A stretch of 64,000 bases of DNA from Anaerocolumna sp. AGMB13020 (GTDB taxonomy: Bacteria; Bacillota; Clostridia; Lachnospirales; Lachnospiraceae): contig NZ_CP136910.1 in assembly GCF_033100115.1 (NCBI RefSeq), forward strand, positions 4,901,001-4,965,000. Direction: 5' to 3'. Positions within the stretch are counted from its first letter, which is position 1. Each line of letters begins with the position of its first letter. Below the pieces are notes generated by a model. It ran no database searches. It had not been told where the DNA came from and worked only from the letters and a program-made list of their open reading frames with translations. Positions 7,048 through 16,188 of the stretch are shown here, piece after piece. The translations under genes and the position numbers were made by a program.

Positions 7048-7647
7048 ATGGAAAAAGAAAAGAAAAAAATCACATTGAAGGAAATAGGACCTGCAAGGCT
7101 TGTAATGTTACTGATGGCAGGAATATTTCTGGTGTTATTATCAATCCCTAACCTACCTTCTTTTGATAAAAGTACAAAAAAGACTACAGAAAACAGCGGG
7201 ACTGCCGTTGTTAATACGGTAACGGCTGGCACCAAAGATGAAACGAAACTTTATGTGACGGATCTGGAAGAGCGCCTAAAGAATGTGTTGATGAAGGTTG
7301 AAGGAATCGGCGCAGTGGAAGTGATGATTACGCTAAAGGGCTCCAAAGAAGAAATTATCTTAAAGGACGAAGCAAATACCAATGAAAGCGTGAATGAAGC
7401 AGACGGGGAGGGCGGAAGCAGGAATAGTACTAAAACAGAACAAAATGATACCACCATTATGGTGGAAGGCAGTGATGGAGTAGCAAGACCTTATATACTA
7501 AAGGAAATTGAGCCTGAACTGGAGGGGATACTTATCATTGCCCAGGGAGGCGGCAGCGCAGTAATTCAAAGTGAAATAATCGAAGCTGTACAGGTATTAT
7601 TTGGCGTTCCGTCACATAAAGTTAAAGTAATGAAAATGAATTCATAA
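7048..7647 (+). CDS. spoIIIAG: stage III sporulation protein AG
   Basis: Forms the large ring of the channel in the intermembrane space. It has 199 residues: a short cytoplasmic Lys-rich start (MEKEKKKITLKEIG), one membrane helix (about 18-36), then an extracytoplasmic domain. The KVEGIGAVEVMITLKGSKEE section is the ring-building motif, and the ILIIAQGGGS section lies near the end. The open frame extends back to 7024, but the ATG at 7048 has GGGAG 7 bases upstream. A Ser/Asn/Glu-rich insert (about 105-130) fits the beta-triangle loop of this family. Confidence 0.92.
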   Translation: MEKEKKKITLKEIGPARLVMLLMAGIFLVLLSIPNLPSFDKSTKKTTENSGTAVVNTVTAGTKDETKLYVTDLEERLKNVLMKVEGIGAVEVMITLKGSKEEIILKDEANTNESVNEADGEGGSRNSTKTEQNDTTIMVEGSDGVARPYILKEIEPELEGILIIAQGGGSAVIQSEIIEAVQVLFGVPSHKVKVMKMNS

Positions 7648-7668
7648 AGATTCTTCAAGGAGGTTAGC

Positions 7669-8496
7669 ATGAAAAATTTATTCAGGAAAAATAATATCAT
7701 AATTGCAGCACTGGCAATCATGATAATAATTGCAGGGTATCTGAATTTCAGCAGTAACAATGATGATTCCTTTAATCTAAGTGATACCAATGATTATGAC
7801 TCAACAGAAGCAACTATGGGAGACGACATATCCGACAGCGATTTCCTTTCGCTGGATGATCAGGGAAACCTATTATCCGATTCAGCACTTGATTTATCAG
7901 ATGAAGACACTCAGACAGCCGATGATGCAACAGTGGATGAAGCAAAAGCAGAGGATACTGCTAAAGCTGATGATGCGACTGCCGAAGATTCAAAAGAGAC
8001 AGCTGACAGTAAAGAGAACGCCAAAGCTTCTGACACTGCTAAAGCAGACAGTAATACAGAAGAGACCGCTGATGCAAAAGGTGACAAGGAAGAAACAAGC
8101 ACTCCCGGAGAAGCAGTTCTTGTAAGTACGATTACTTCCTCTGACTTCTTCTCTGCCACTAAAATAAAGAGAGAGAACACCAGATCCGAGAATTATGAAA
8201 CCTGTATGGATATTATCAAAGCTGAAAATTTATCAGAGGAAAATAAGCAGGTTGCTGTAAATGAATTAATGGAAATCGAAAGAATCAGAGACATTGAAAC
8301 AGCTTCAGAGATTATGCTGGAAGCAAAAGGTTTCAGTGATACCTTGGTATACATGCAGGATAAGAGAGTTGATGTTGTTGTAAATGCCGAGAAAATAACA
8401 GAGCAGGATCTGGCACAGATTATGGACGTTGTAAAATCCCAGACTAAGATGAAAGCAAGCCAGATTTTTGTTAATCCGGCAATTGCAAATGAATAA
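7669..8496 (+). CDS. spoIIIAH: stage III sporulation protein AH
   Basis: Mother-cell partner of forespore SpoIIQ; its extracytoplasmic YscJ/FliF-like domain builds a ring. It has 275 residues against about 218 in Bacillus subtilis. A membrane helix spans 9-26. Residues about 31-148 form a low-complexity acidic linker rich in Asp, Ala, Glu, Lys and Thr with repeated DTAKAD and DDAT units. The folded domain (about 155-272) follows, with SENKQVAVNELMEIE-like helices and VDVVVNAEKITE strands. AAGGAGG precedes the ATG. It is the last gene of the operon, with a terminator 30 bases downstream. Confidence 0.93.
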   Translation: MKNLFRKNNIIIAALAIMIIIAGYLNFSSNNDDSFNLSDTNDYDSTEATMGDDISDSDFLSLDDQGNLLSDSALDLSDEDTQTADDATVDEAKAEDTAKADDATAEDSKETADSKENAKASDTAKADSNTEETADAKGDKEETSTPGEAVLVSTITSSDFFSATKIKRENTRSENYETCMDIIKAENLSEENKQVAVNELMEIERIRDIETASEIMLEAKGFSDTLVYMQDKRVDVVVNAEKITEQDLAQIMDVVKSQTKMKASQIFVNPAIANE

Positions 8497-8528
8497 TAGA
8501 AAGGGCATTGTGACTACATAATAGAAAG

Positions 8529-8561
8529 GGCTGTTTATCTGAAAAGATGAGCAGCTTTTTT
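8529..8561 (+). terminator. Terminator of spoIIIA operon
   Basis: An 11-bp stem (8530-8540 with 8545-8555, two G-U pairs, GAAA loop) is followed directly by a T run at 8556-8561. Confidence 0.9.
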
Positions 8562-8638
8562 CATTTCATTTAACTTGCTGAATGAAGTTTTTGGTAAGGG
8601 CAATAATAATGGAAAGGTAAAAAGATGCATAAAAGGAT

Positions 8639-8666
8639 TTGCAAATAGGCATATTTTTGGTATAAT
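8639..8666 (+). promoter_or_regulatory. Sigma-A promoter of the Asp23-nusB operon
   Basis: TTGCAA (8639-8644) and a perfect TATAAT (8661-8666) are 16 bases apart, about 60 bases before the Asp23 start. Confidence 0.7.
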
Positions 8667-8724
8667 AGCTTATAAGGATAGTTTGTATAAGAGGCTTATG
8701 CCTTAGACTTAGGAGGTAATAAAG

Positions 8725-9111
8725 TTGGTAAAAGAAGAAAATAGAAACACTTATCAAATAAATGCTGATAGTAATGTCGGTGAAGTTCAGATAGCAGATG
8801 AAGTAGTTGCCACGATAGCTGCACTTGCTGCAACCGAAGTTGAAGGAGTTGCTTTTATGAGTGGGAATACCACAAGGGAACTGGTAAGTAAACTGGGCAT
8901 GAAAGGTTATTCCAAGGGAGTAAAGATCGATGTCAGTGCAGATTCTGTAGCAGTTGATCTGTCCCTGGCATTAAATTACGGATATAGCATACCTCAGACA
9001 TCCAGACAGGTACAGGAGAAAGTAAAGTCCGCCATTGAGAACATGACAGGCTTATCCGTATCAGAAGTGAATGTAAGAATATCCGACGTTAATATCGATA
9101 AGAATAAATAA
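8725..9111 (+). CDS. Asp23/Gls24 family envelope stress protein
   Basis: A 128-residue DUF322 (Asp23) protein. The recognisable core is GEVQIADEVVATIAALAATEVEGVAFM (read as the segment 16-42), then VDLSLALNYGYSIPQTSRQVQEKV and the end MTGLSVSEVNVRISDV. Family members sit at or near the membrane and respond to envelope stress; the form next to nusB is common in Clostridia. The start is TTG at 8725, because AGGAGG at 8711-8716 is 8 bases away and no ATG or GTG fits. It leads the nusB-xseA operon. Confidence 0.88.
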   Translation: MVKEENRNTYQINADSNVGEVQIADEVVATIAALAATEVEGVAFMSGNTTRELVSKLGMKGYSKGVKIDVSADSVAVDLSLALNYGYSIPQTSRQVQEKVKSAIENMTGLSVSEVNVRISDVNIDKNK

Positions 9112-9207
9112 GACAAAATAATAGTATGAATCCTATGCAGCCCTTAGATATATCCTATTTAAGGGTTGTTTATGCGTTAATGTGCAGTGAAGAAAGGTTG
9201 GTTACAG

Positions 9208-9612
9208 ATGAATAGAAGAGAAATAAGGGAGCATTTGTTCCGAATGCTGTTCCGTAAGGATTTCCACCAGGAAAATGAAATGATGGAACAGATAGAATTG
9301 TATTTTGAATCCTTAGAAGAGCCTAAGGAGGAAGATCTGATATATTTAAAAGAGCGTTTCGGAAAAATACTTCTCAAACTGCCTGAAATAGATATATTAC
9401 TGAGTGAAATCTCCAGCGGATGGAAGATAAGCCGTATGGGTAAGGTGGATCTTACGATATTAAGACTTGCAGTGTTTGAAATAAAGTTTGATGATGATGT
9501 ACCAACCAAGGTTGCCATTAATGAAGCAGTAGAGATTGCCAAACTCTTTGGCGGAGACTCCTCAGGAGCCTTTGTAAACGGAGTGCTGGCTAAGTTGGCC
9601 AAAGAACTCTAA
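9208..9612 (+). CDS. nusB: transcription antitermination factor NusB
   Basis: Binds boxA RNA with NusE/S10 in rRNA antitermination complexes. The 134-residue all-helical protein begins MNRREIREHLFRMLF, the normal NusB N-terminus. The end VAINEAVEIAKLFGGDSSGAF...NGVLAKL is the strongest family signature. A GTG at 9187 would add seven residues; the ATG at 9208 matches the family start and is preferred. Confidence 0.94.
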   Translation: MNRREIREHLFRMLFRKDFHQENEMMEQIELYFESLEEPKEEDLIYLKERFGKILLKLPEIDILLSEISSGWKISRMGKVDLTILRLAVFEIKFDDDVPTKVAINEAVEIAKLFGGDSSGAFVNGVLAKLAKEL

Positions 9613-9711
9613 AGCAGATCCCTGGATAGCTAAAGGTGTATCTGTTTTCTGAAAACAAATAGCATAGCTATTTGGTATTCAGGAAGTACTATGGCACAGA
9701 TAGGAGTTATT

Positions 9712-10926
9712 ATGAGTAATATCTATACCATAACCCAGGTAAATACCTATATAAAGAACCTCTTTATCAAAGACTATAACTTGAGCAATATTTATGTAAA
9801 AGGTGAAGTCTCCAATTGTAAATACCACAGCTCGGGACATATCTATTTTACTTTAAAGGATACGGGTGGACAAATGGCCTGTGTAATGTTTGCAGGACAG
9901 AGAGGCGGACTTGCCTTTACCTTAAAAGAAGGCCAGAGTGTTATAGTCTTAGGACAGGTAAGCGTCTATGAAAGAGACGGAAAATATCAGCTTTATGCGA
10001 AGGAAATAATCGAAGAAGGCCTGGGGCTCCTCTATCAAAAGTATGAACAATTAAAAGGAATGCTTGAGAAGGAAGGAATGTTTCTGGCAGAACATAAGAA
10101 ACAGATTCCTGCTTATCCGAAAGCCATAGGAATCGTTACAGCCAAAACCGGAGCCGCCATACAGGATATCATAAACATAGCCGGGAGGCGTAATCCATAT
10201 GTTCAGCTGTATCTCTATCCTGCGCAGGTTCAGGGAGAAGGAGCGGCAAGAACAATTGCAGCAGGTATTAAAGCACTGGAAAAGAAAGGTGTGGATACCA
10301 TTATTGTCGGGCGCGGTGGTGGTTCCATTGAAGATTTATGGGCCTTTAATGAAGAAATTGTGGCAAGAGCCATCTATCAATGCAGTGTTCCTGTCATATC
10401 TGCTGTTGGTCATGAAACAGATGTAACGATTGCGGATTTTGTTTCGGATTTAAGAGCACCCACGCCTTCTGCGGCAGCTGAACTTGCTGTACCGGATTTG
10501 CGGGCTTTATTGTATGAAATGGATAAAATTAAGAGTGTTCTTAACAGGAGTATGGGGATGAAACTGTCTCTTTGCCGTAAAGAACTGGAAAGTCTTACTA
10601 TCAGACTGGAACATTTAAGTCCCATATACCAGATCAGGCAGAAGCGGCAGCAGCTTATAGATAGTGAACAAACGCTTTTGCAGTTAATCAATCATAAAGT
10701 AACAGCCAGAAGACATATGATGGAGATTTATATAGAGAAATTAGAAGGATTATCACCCCTTAAGAAACTGAATAAAGGGTATTCCCTTGTTGTGAATAAG
10801 GATAACCGGATTGTAAACAGTATAAAGAAAACAACAGCAGGAGATGTATTGCGAATCAGCGTTACAGATGGAGACATTATCGCAGAAGTTTCTGAGTTAA
10901 ATGAAGTGATGAGACCGGGTAATTGA
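9712..10926 (+). CDS. xseA: exodeoxyribonuclease VII large subunit
   Basis: Catalytic subunit of ExoVII, which degrades single-stranded DNA. The N-terminal OB fold is NIYVKGEVSN...GHIYFTLKD (about 26-55). The nuclease domain contains GIVTAKTGAAIQDI, the GRGGGSIEDLWAFNEE loop and SAVGHETDVTIADFVSDLRAPTPSAAAE (segment named, key residues HETD). A coiled-coil C-terminus ends in the conserved LNKGYSLV. It has 404 residues, about the usual length. The ATG at 9712 has AGGAG 5 bases upstream; the frame's first ATG at 9691 also has an AGGAAG, so a seven-residue longer form is possible. Confidence 0.94.
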   Translation: MSNIYTITQVNTYIKNLFIKDYNLSNIYVKGEVSNCKYHSSGHIYFTLKDTGGQMACVMFAGQRGGLAFTLKEGQSVIVLGQVSVYERDGKYQLYAKEIIEEGLGLLYQKYEQLKGMLEKEGMFLAEHKKQIPAYPKAIGIVTAKTGAAIQDIINIAGRRNPYVQLYLYPAQVQGEGAARTIAAGIKALEKKGVDTIIVGRGGGSIEDLWAFNEEIVARAIYQCSVPVISAVGHETDVTIADFVSDLRAPTPSAAAELAVPDLRALLYEMDKIKSVLNRSMGMKLSLCRKELESLTIRLEHLSPIYQIRQKRQQLIDSEQTLLQLINHKVTARRHMMEIYIEKLEGLSPLKKLNKGYSLVVNKDNRIVNSIKKTTAGDVLRISVTDGDIIAEVSELNEVMRPGN

Positions 10927-11151
10927 TAATCCTGTTACCTGTAAACTTATCATAGAAATTCAATCAGTTATTATACCTGCAATTATAAAATTTCAGGTGA
11001 TGACTGTTTTCGTAACGAAAGTCTTACATACATTAGGGAGCAGGTGGCATTGCTTCCTTGGGAAGAGGAATGTGTGAATTTAGTATACCGCACGCAAAAT
11101 TCTACCTGCAGCTTTCTGCCTGCAGGTTGTGAGAAAGGCATGGTTATTCAT

Positions 11152-11352
11152 ATGAAAGAAAAAGAAAACAATCTTGAACAGTCTTTTCTGGAACTGAATG
11201 ATATTATTAAGAAACTGGAATCAGAGGATATCTCTCTTGAAGATTCCTTTTCTTTATATCAGGAAGGAATGAAATTACTTAAAAGCTGTAACGAATCCAT
11301 AGACAGAGTAGAAAAGCAGCTTATCGTATTAAGCGACACCAAAGAAGAATAA
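11152..11352 (+). CDS. xseB: exodeoxyribonuclease VII small subunit
   Basis: A helical-hairpin subunit that binds the XseA coiled coil. The core is SFLELNDIIKKLESEDISLEDSFSLYQEG (key residues LExxxxSLEDSxxLYxEG). It has 66 residues from the ATG at 11152, matching the family's 60-80. The frame is open back to a GTG at 11044 with GGGAG close by, but a 36-residue extension with four cysteines is not family-like. An ATG at 11140 is another option. A perfect hairpin ACCTGCAG/CTGCAGGT lies at 11104-11127, just before the ribosome site. Confidence 0.88.
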   Translation: MKEKENNLEQSFLELNDIIKKLESEDISLEDSFSLYQEGMKLLKSCNESIDRVEKQLIVLSDTKEE

Positions 11353-11395
11353 AAGAAATGCATAAAAGGGCAGAAGTGGGAGGAAAGTATAGAGA

Positions 11396-12310
11396 ATGGA
11401 AGTATTTAGCGGAATACGTCAGGAACATAAGGCATATATTGACCGGGTAATAAACTTATTTCTGCCCGAAGGCAATGAACCACAGAGAAAGATTTATGAG
11501 GCAATGAGTTATAGTGTGCTTGCCGGAGGGAAACGCTTAAGACCAATGTTAATGCTGGCAGCTTATAATATGTTTGAGGGCGAAGACAGAGAGATTGTAG
11601 AGCCTTTTATGACAGCCATTGAGCTGATACACACCTACTCCCTGGTACATGACGATCTGCCGGCAATGGACAATGACGAATACCGCAGGGGAAGGAAAAC
11701 TACCCATGCTGTTTACGGGGAGGCCTTAGGAATACTTGCAGGAGATGCATTGCTCAATTATGCTTTTGAAACAGCCTGTAAAGCGTTTCAAAAAGGGAAA
11801 CATTTAGAGAGAATAGCAAGAGCGGTGTCTGTACTTGGTAAGAAATCCGGAATATATGGCATGTTAGGCGGTCAGGTAGTTGATATGGAAGGTTTCTCAG
11901 AAAGACTGACCGGTGTAGAGAAAGAGGAGTTAAAGAGACGTCTTGACTATATGTACCAACTGAAAACCGGGGCATTACTGGAGGCTTCTCTGACGATAGG
12001 TGCTATATTAGCCGGAGCGACAGATGAGGAAATTGATAAGATGGAACACCTTGGAGGTATTATTGGCCTTGCGTTCCAAATTCAGGATGACATCCTGGAT
12101 GTTACATCTACGACAGAAGTTCTTGGAAAACCGGTTCTCAGTGATGAGAAGAATAACAAATTAACCTATGTCAGTCTTCTGGGCATTGATAAAAGCCGTG
12201 AAGAAGTAGAAGCACTTACGAAAGAGGGGCTCCTGATTCTTAAAAACTTAAACTGGGACTCTGGATTTTTGGAGGAGTTGTTAGTAAGCCTCGTAAACAG
12301 GAAGTTTTAA
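11396..12310 (+). CDS. ispA: polyprenyl (farnesyl/geranylgeranyl) diphosphate synthase
   Basis: Condenses isopentenyl diphosphate with allylic diphosphates to make C15 or C20 chains. The first Asp-rich motif is DDLPAMD (86-92), the second QDDILD (about 230-235), with GGKRLRP at 44-50 and KTGAL before the second motif. It has 304 residues. Its place between xseB and dxs is the common isoprenoid cluster. The product chain length cannot be fixed from sequence alone. The start has a GGAGG about 10 bases upstream. Confidence 0.92.
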   Translation: MEVFSGIRQEHKAYIDRVINLFLPEGNEPQRKIYEAMSYSVLAGGKRLRPMLMLAAYNMFEGEDREIVEPFMTAIELIHTYSLVHDDLPAMDNDEYRRGRKTTHAVYGEALGILAGDALLNYAFETACKAFQKGKHLERIARAVSVLGKKSGIYGMLGGQVVDMEGFSERLTGVEKEELKRRLDYMYQLKTGALLEASLTIGAILAGATDEEIDKMEHLGGIIGLAFQIQDDILDVTSTTEVLGKPVLSDEKNNKLTYVSLLGIDKSREEVEALTKEGLLILKNLNWDSGFLEELLVSLVNRKF

Positions 12311-12343
12311 ATATAATGTTAAATATGAAAAGAAGGTGAAACA

Positions 12344-14263
12344 GTGGCAGGTGCGCTGGAGCTTATAAATGAAGCCAACGATATAAAGAAAATAAAGCCG
12401 TCGGATCACAATATACTGGCGGAGGAAATACGTGACTATTTAATTGAGAACATAAGTAAGACCGGGGGTCATCTGGCCTCCAATCTAGGAACCGTGGAAT
12501 TAACCATGGCCCTTCACCTTTATCTGGATTTTCCGAAAGATAAGCTTATATGGGATGTAGGACATCAGGCATATACCCATAAGCTTTTAACCGGCAGAAA
12601 GAATGAATTTAAAAGCCTTCGGACCTTTGAAGGTTTAAGTGGTTTTCCGAAAAGAAAAGAAAGCTGTTGTGACAGTTTTGATACCGGACACAGCTCAACC
12701 TCCATTTCCGCTGCTATGGGATTAGTTCAGGCAAGGGATATTAAAGGCACCGACGAAAGAGTAGTGGCAGTAATTGGCGACGGAGCCTTATCCGGAGGTA
12801 TGGCCTTTGAGGCCTTGAATAATGCTGCCGCTTTAAAATCGAATCTTACAATAATACTAAATGATAATAAGATGTCCATCTCTGAAAATGTAGGCGGGAT
12901 GGCTAATTACCTTGGCAAATTACGTACAGGGGATAAATATATCAATTTAAAGCATAAAGTAGAAAAAGCGCTTAACAATGTTCCGGGTGTGGGACATATA
13001 ATAGCGGATAAAGTGAGAAAATCCAAGGACTCCATCAAACGCCTGGTAATTCCGGGAATGCTGTTTGAAGATATGGGCCTTACTTATATAGGACCGATAG
13101 ACGGACATAACCTGAGTGAGTTACAGATGGCCCTTTCCAGTGCCTCAAAAGCCAGGAAGGCGGTTATTGTTCATGTGGTTACACAAAAAGGAAGAGGATA
13201 CAAGCCGGCTGAGAAGAATCCCAGCCAGTTCCACGGTGTGGAAGCTTTCGATGTCAAAACCGGTAAAAATCTAAAAGCTAAAAAAGGAGCTGCCTATACA
13301 GAAGTTTTTTCAGAGGCAGTTCTGGAACTTGGGGAGAAACATCAGGATCTGGTTGCAATTACAGCAGCTATGCCAAGCGGTACAGGTCTTAATCAGTTTA
13401 AAAAGAAATATCCTGACCGCTTCTTTGATGTCGGGATTGCAGAAGAGCATGCGGTTACCTTTGCAGCAGGCCTTGCTTCCGGTGGTATGAAGCCGGTAGT
13501 TGCCATCTATTCCACCTTTTTGCAAAGGGCTTACGACCAGATTGTGCATGATGTCTGTATAGGTTCTCTTCCAGTGATATTTGCTATAGACCGTGCCGGA
13601 CTGGTGGGGAATGACGGAGAGACACATCAGGGAATATTTGACATTTCGTATTTAACGCATATTCCAAATCTAACCGTAATGGCTCCAAAAAACGGTAAAG
13701 AATTAAAGGATATGCTTGAATTTGCATATGACTTTAACGGCCCGATTGCCATACGTTATCCAAGAGGAAAAGCATATGAAGGCTTAATGGAATACAATGC
13801 ACCGATTGTATTTGGTAAAAGTGAGATATTGTATAACAGTATTCAGGAAGATGAAAGCAGAGAAGCAAAAAATAAGCGTATATTAATTCTTGCGGCCGGA
13901 AGTATGGTGGAGACCGGAGATGAAGTATCAAAAACTCTGATGGAAGAAGGTTTGGAAATAACATTTGTAAATATACGTTTTCTTAAACCCTTTGATATGG
14001 ATATGCTGCAGGGAATGTCTGTGAACCACGGCGCATGGGTAACCATGGAAGAAAATGTCCGAAGAGGCGGTTTGGGTGAAATGGTGGCTGGTTATTTGGT
14101 AGATCAGGAGTTAAGGGATATAAGACTATTGAATATATCTTTGCCGAACCAGTTTATTGAACAGGGAGATGTAGGTGTGCTGAAAGAGAAGCTTGAATTT
14201 GATGCAGCAGCTCTTGTAAAGCGTATCAGGAATTTTATTGATGAAATAAAGGATTTTGAGTAA
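12344..14263 (+). CDS. dxs: 1-deoxy-D-xylulose-5-phosphate synthase
   Basis: Thiamine-diphosphate enzyme that makes DXP from pyruvate and glyceraldehyde-3-phosphate, the first step of the MEP pathway. It contains WDVGHQAYTHKLLTGR, GHSSTSISAAMG, the ThDP motif GDGALSGGMAFEALN...N, the catalytic-region IAEEHAVTFAAG (Glu) and DRAGLVG.DGETHQG. It has 639 residues, slightly longer than usual (about 620). The start is GTG at 12344 with AGAAGG upstream. It lies 33 bases after ispA, so probably the same transcript. Confidence 0.95.
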   Translation: MAGALELINEANDIKKIKPSDHNILAEEIRDYLIENISKTGGHLASNLGTVELTMALHLYLDFPKDKLIWDVGHQAYTHKLLTGRKNEFKSLRTFEGLSGFPKRKESCCDSFDTGHSSTSISAAMGLVQARDIKGTDERVVAVIGDGALSGGMAFEALNNAAALKSNLTIILNDNKMSISENVGGMANYLGKLRTGDKYINLKHKVEKALNNVPGVGHIIADKVRKSKDSIKRLVIPGMLFEDMGLTYIGPIDGHNLSELQMALSSASKARKAVIVHVVTQKGRGYKPAEKNPSQFHGVEAFDVKTGKNLKAKKGAAYTEVFSEAVLELGEKHQDLVAITAAMPSGTGLNQFKKKYPDRFFDVGIAEEHAVTFAAGLASGGMKPVVAIYSTFLQRAYDQIVHDVCIGSLPVIFAIDRAGLVGNDGETHQGIFDISYLTHIPNLTVMAPKNGKELKDMLEFAYDFNGPIAIRYPRGKAYEGLMEYNAPIVFGKSEILYNSIQEDESREAKNKRILILAAGSMVETGDEVSKTLMEEGLEITFVNIRFLKPFDMDMLQGMSVNHGAWVTMEENVRRGGLGEMVAGYLVDQELRDIRLLNISLPNQFIEQGDVGVLKEKLEFDAAALVKRIRNFIDEIKDFE

Positions 14264-14363
14264 AATACAAAACTGTATTGATTGTTATCCTAATTATCAG
14301 TTGAGACATTTAACACAGGTAGAACAGGTTGAAAAACGATTGTTTTATTAACTACGAATTCAG

Positions 14364-14400
14364 GAATATCAAATCCGAAATTTGATATTCACGAAAGGGG
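14364..14400 (+). promoter_or_regulatory. Hairpin touching the tlyA ribosome site
   Basis: A perfect 11-bp stem GAATATCAAAT (14364-14374) with ATTTGATATTC (14380-14390) ends 2 bases before GAAAGGGG (14393-14400), the ribosome site of tlyA. There is no T run, so it is not a terminator. It may tune translation. Confidence 0.6.
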
Positions 14401-14405
14401 ATAAA

Positions 14406-15221
14406 GTGAAAGAACGTTTAGACGTTTTATTAGTAAACAGGAATCTGGCGGAATCCAGGGAAAAGGCCAAAGCAATTATCATGGCGGGAAATGTATTTGT
14501 GGATGGGATAAGAGAAGATAAGGCAGGGTCTTCCTTTCCTGATACCGTAAATATCGAAGTAAGAGGAATGACACTTAAATATGTCAGCCGTGGCGGTCTA
14601 AAGCTTGAAAAAGCCATAGCTTCCTTCGGGCTACAGATGGAAGGAAAGGTATGTATGGATGTGGGCTCTTCTACCGGAGGGTTTACTGACTGTATGCTGC
14701 AGAATGGAGCAGTAAAGGTTTTTGCCGTAGACGTAGGTACCAATCAGCTGGCCTGGAAATTAAGGCAGGACGAAAGGGTTGTGTCTATGGAGAAGACGAA
14801 CATCCGCCACGTCACTGCAGAAGATATTAAAGAGGAAATGGATTTTATCTCAATCGATGTAGCCTTTATATCTCTGACGCTGGTATTGGAACCTGTTAGA
14901 AATCTGCTGAAGTATAATGGAGAAGTAATGTGCCTTATTAAACCTCAGTTTGAAGCAGGACGTGAAAAGGTGGGGAAAAAAGGTGTTGTCAGAGAGCGGG
15001 AGGTTCACCGGGAAGTAATCATAAAAGTGATTGAATATGCAAAATCCATAGGATTTACAGTCCTTAATCTGGACTATTCTCCCATTAAGGGACCTGAGGG
15101 TAATATCGAGTATCTGCTCCATCTAAAAAAGGCTGAAAATGTAGTGACTTCCGAGGAAAATGAAGAACTCGGCCGGATAGATGAAATAGTAGAAAAGTCT
15201 CATAATACTTTAAACTTGTAA
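14406..15221 (+). CDS. tlyA: TlyA family rRNA (cytidine-2'-O)-methyltransferase
   Basis: An N-terminal S4 RNA-binding domain (about 1-60: RLDVLLVNRNLAESREKAKAIIMAGNVFV in part, with R-L-D-V and A-G-x-V) precedes an FtsJ-like SAM domain with DVGSSTGGFTDCML. Conserved FtsJ segments are DVAFISL and LIKPQFEAGREKVGKKGVVR. It has 271 residues from the GTG at 14406, the family's normal size. By similarity it would 2'-O-methylate cytidines in rRNA; in older databases it is called hemolysin TlyA. Its neighbours nadK and argR are the usual ones. Confidence 0.92.
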   Translation: MKERLDVLLVNRNLAESREKAKAIIMAGNVFVDGIREDKAGSSFPDTVNIEVRGMTLKYVSRGGLKLEKAIASFGLQMEGKVCMDVGSSTGGFTDCMLQNGAVKVFAVDVGTNQLAWKLRQDERVVSMEKTNIRHVTAEDIKEEMDFISIDVAFISLTLVLEPVRNLLKYNGEVMCLIKPQFEAGREKVGKKGVVREREVHREVIIKVIEYAKSIGFTVLNLDYSPIKGPEGNIEYLLHLKKAENVVTSEENEELGRIDEIVEKSHNTLNL

Positions 15222-15294
15222 ATAGACCGGCTTTATGTTACAATGTCGGTATCATTGTATAAATAACCACAGCAATGTAAGTACAGGAGCTTTC

Positions 15295-16188
15295 ATGAAT
15301 AAATTTTGTCTGATAACCAATCGAAACAAAGATGCGGATTTAGAGCTGACCAATGAGATTGTGAAATATATGACACTGCATCAGAAGGATTGTGTGTGTG
15401 TTGACAGGAAAGAGAACTGCGGTTATACAAGTAACAGCAGTAGCGGTAATAAGGGACAAACCTTTTCGGAAGAAATAGAGGAAGATGTTGATTGTATCAT
15501 TGTATTAGGCGGAGATGGTACAATAATTCAGGCGGCAGATTCTGTATGCGGTTTAGGGATACCAATCCTGGGAATCAATCTTGGGACATTGGGATTTCTG
15601 GCTGAAATCGAAAAGCAGCAAATATGGACTGCCTTAGACAGCCTTTTTGAAGATAATTATTCAATTGAAGAAAGAATTATGCTTCATGGAAGCCTGATAG
15701 AAGGTGAAAATGTTGAAAGTCTTGGTATCGTACTTAATGATATTGTAATATCCAGAAGCAATTTTTCAAGAATTATTAACATAAGCATTTATGTAAATGG
15801 TGAATTGGCGGATAGTTACCGGGGGGATGGGGTTATAGTATCAACTCCCACCGGATCAACTGGTTATAGTCTCTCCTCCGGAGGGCCTGTGGTAAAACCT
15901 GATGCTGACATACTGGTAATAACCCCGATTTGTCCACATACCTTGGGAGCGAGGAGTATTATTGTCTCATCTGGTGATTCTGTCAGAATTCAGATTAATG
16001 AGAATAAGCAGCCCAATGAAGAAGGTGCAGTTGCTGTACTGGATGGCAGACCAGCGGGAGAGTTGAAGGCAGGAAGTAGCATTCATATAACAAAAGCCCA
16101 TGAGAAAACAAGAATGGTAAAGATTAATCACGTAGAATTTTTTGAAGTTCTGAGAAAAAAAATCGGACAAGGCGGAGAAAAGGGATGA
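15295..16188 (+). CDS. nadK: NAD kinase
   Basis: Phosphorylates NAD to NADP. It contains IIVLGGDGTIIQAAD (GGDGT at 72-76), GINLGTLGFLAEIE, the NE/D-type loop IVLNDIVISR, DGVIVSTPTGSTGYSLSSGGP and TPICPHTL. It has 297 residues from the ATG at 15295, which has ACAGGAG 6 bases upstream; the frame is open back to 15235 but those residues are not family-like. The stop overlaps argR by 4 bases (ATGA). Confidence 0.94.
   Translation: MNKFCLITNRNKDADLELTNEIVKYMTLHQKDCVCVDRKENCGYTSNSSSGNKGQTFSEEIEEDVDCIIVLGGDGTIIQAADSVCGLGIPILGINLGTLGFLAEIEKQQIWTALDSLFEDNYSIEERIMLHGSLIEGENVESLGIVLNDIVISRSNFSRIINISIYVNGELADSYRGDGVIVSTPTGSTGYSLSSGGPVVKPDADILVITPICPHTLGARSIIVSSGDSVRIQINENKQPNEEGAVAVLDGRPAGELKAGSSIHITKAHEKTRMVKINHVEFFEVLRKKIGQGGEKG

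Noticed and set aside
7911..8180. Minus-strand frame rich in Ser/Ala/Val opposite the spoIIIAH linker
   Set aside because: It is the mirror of the repetitive acidic linker codons and has no start signal. The plus-strand frame at 7781-8125 is rejected for the same reason.
11044..11151. N-terminal extension of XseB starting at GTG 11044
   Set aside because: The extra 36 residues are unlike the family, and the stretch contains a perfect hairpin typical of leaders here.
14264..14390. Terminator between dxs and tlyA
   Set aside because: The hairpin at 14364-14390 is strong but is followed by the ribosome site, not a T run.
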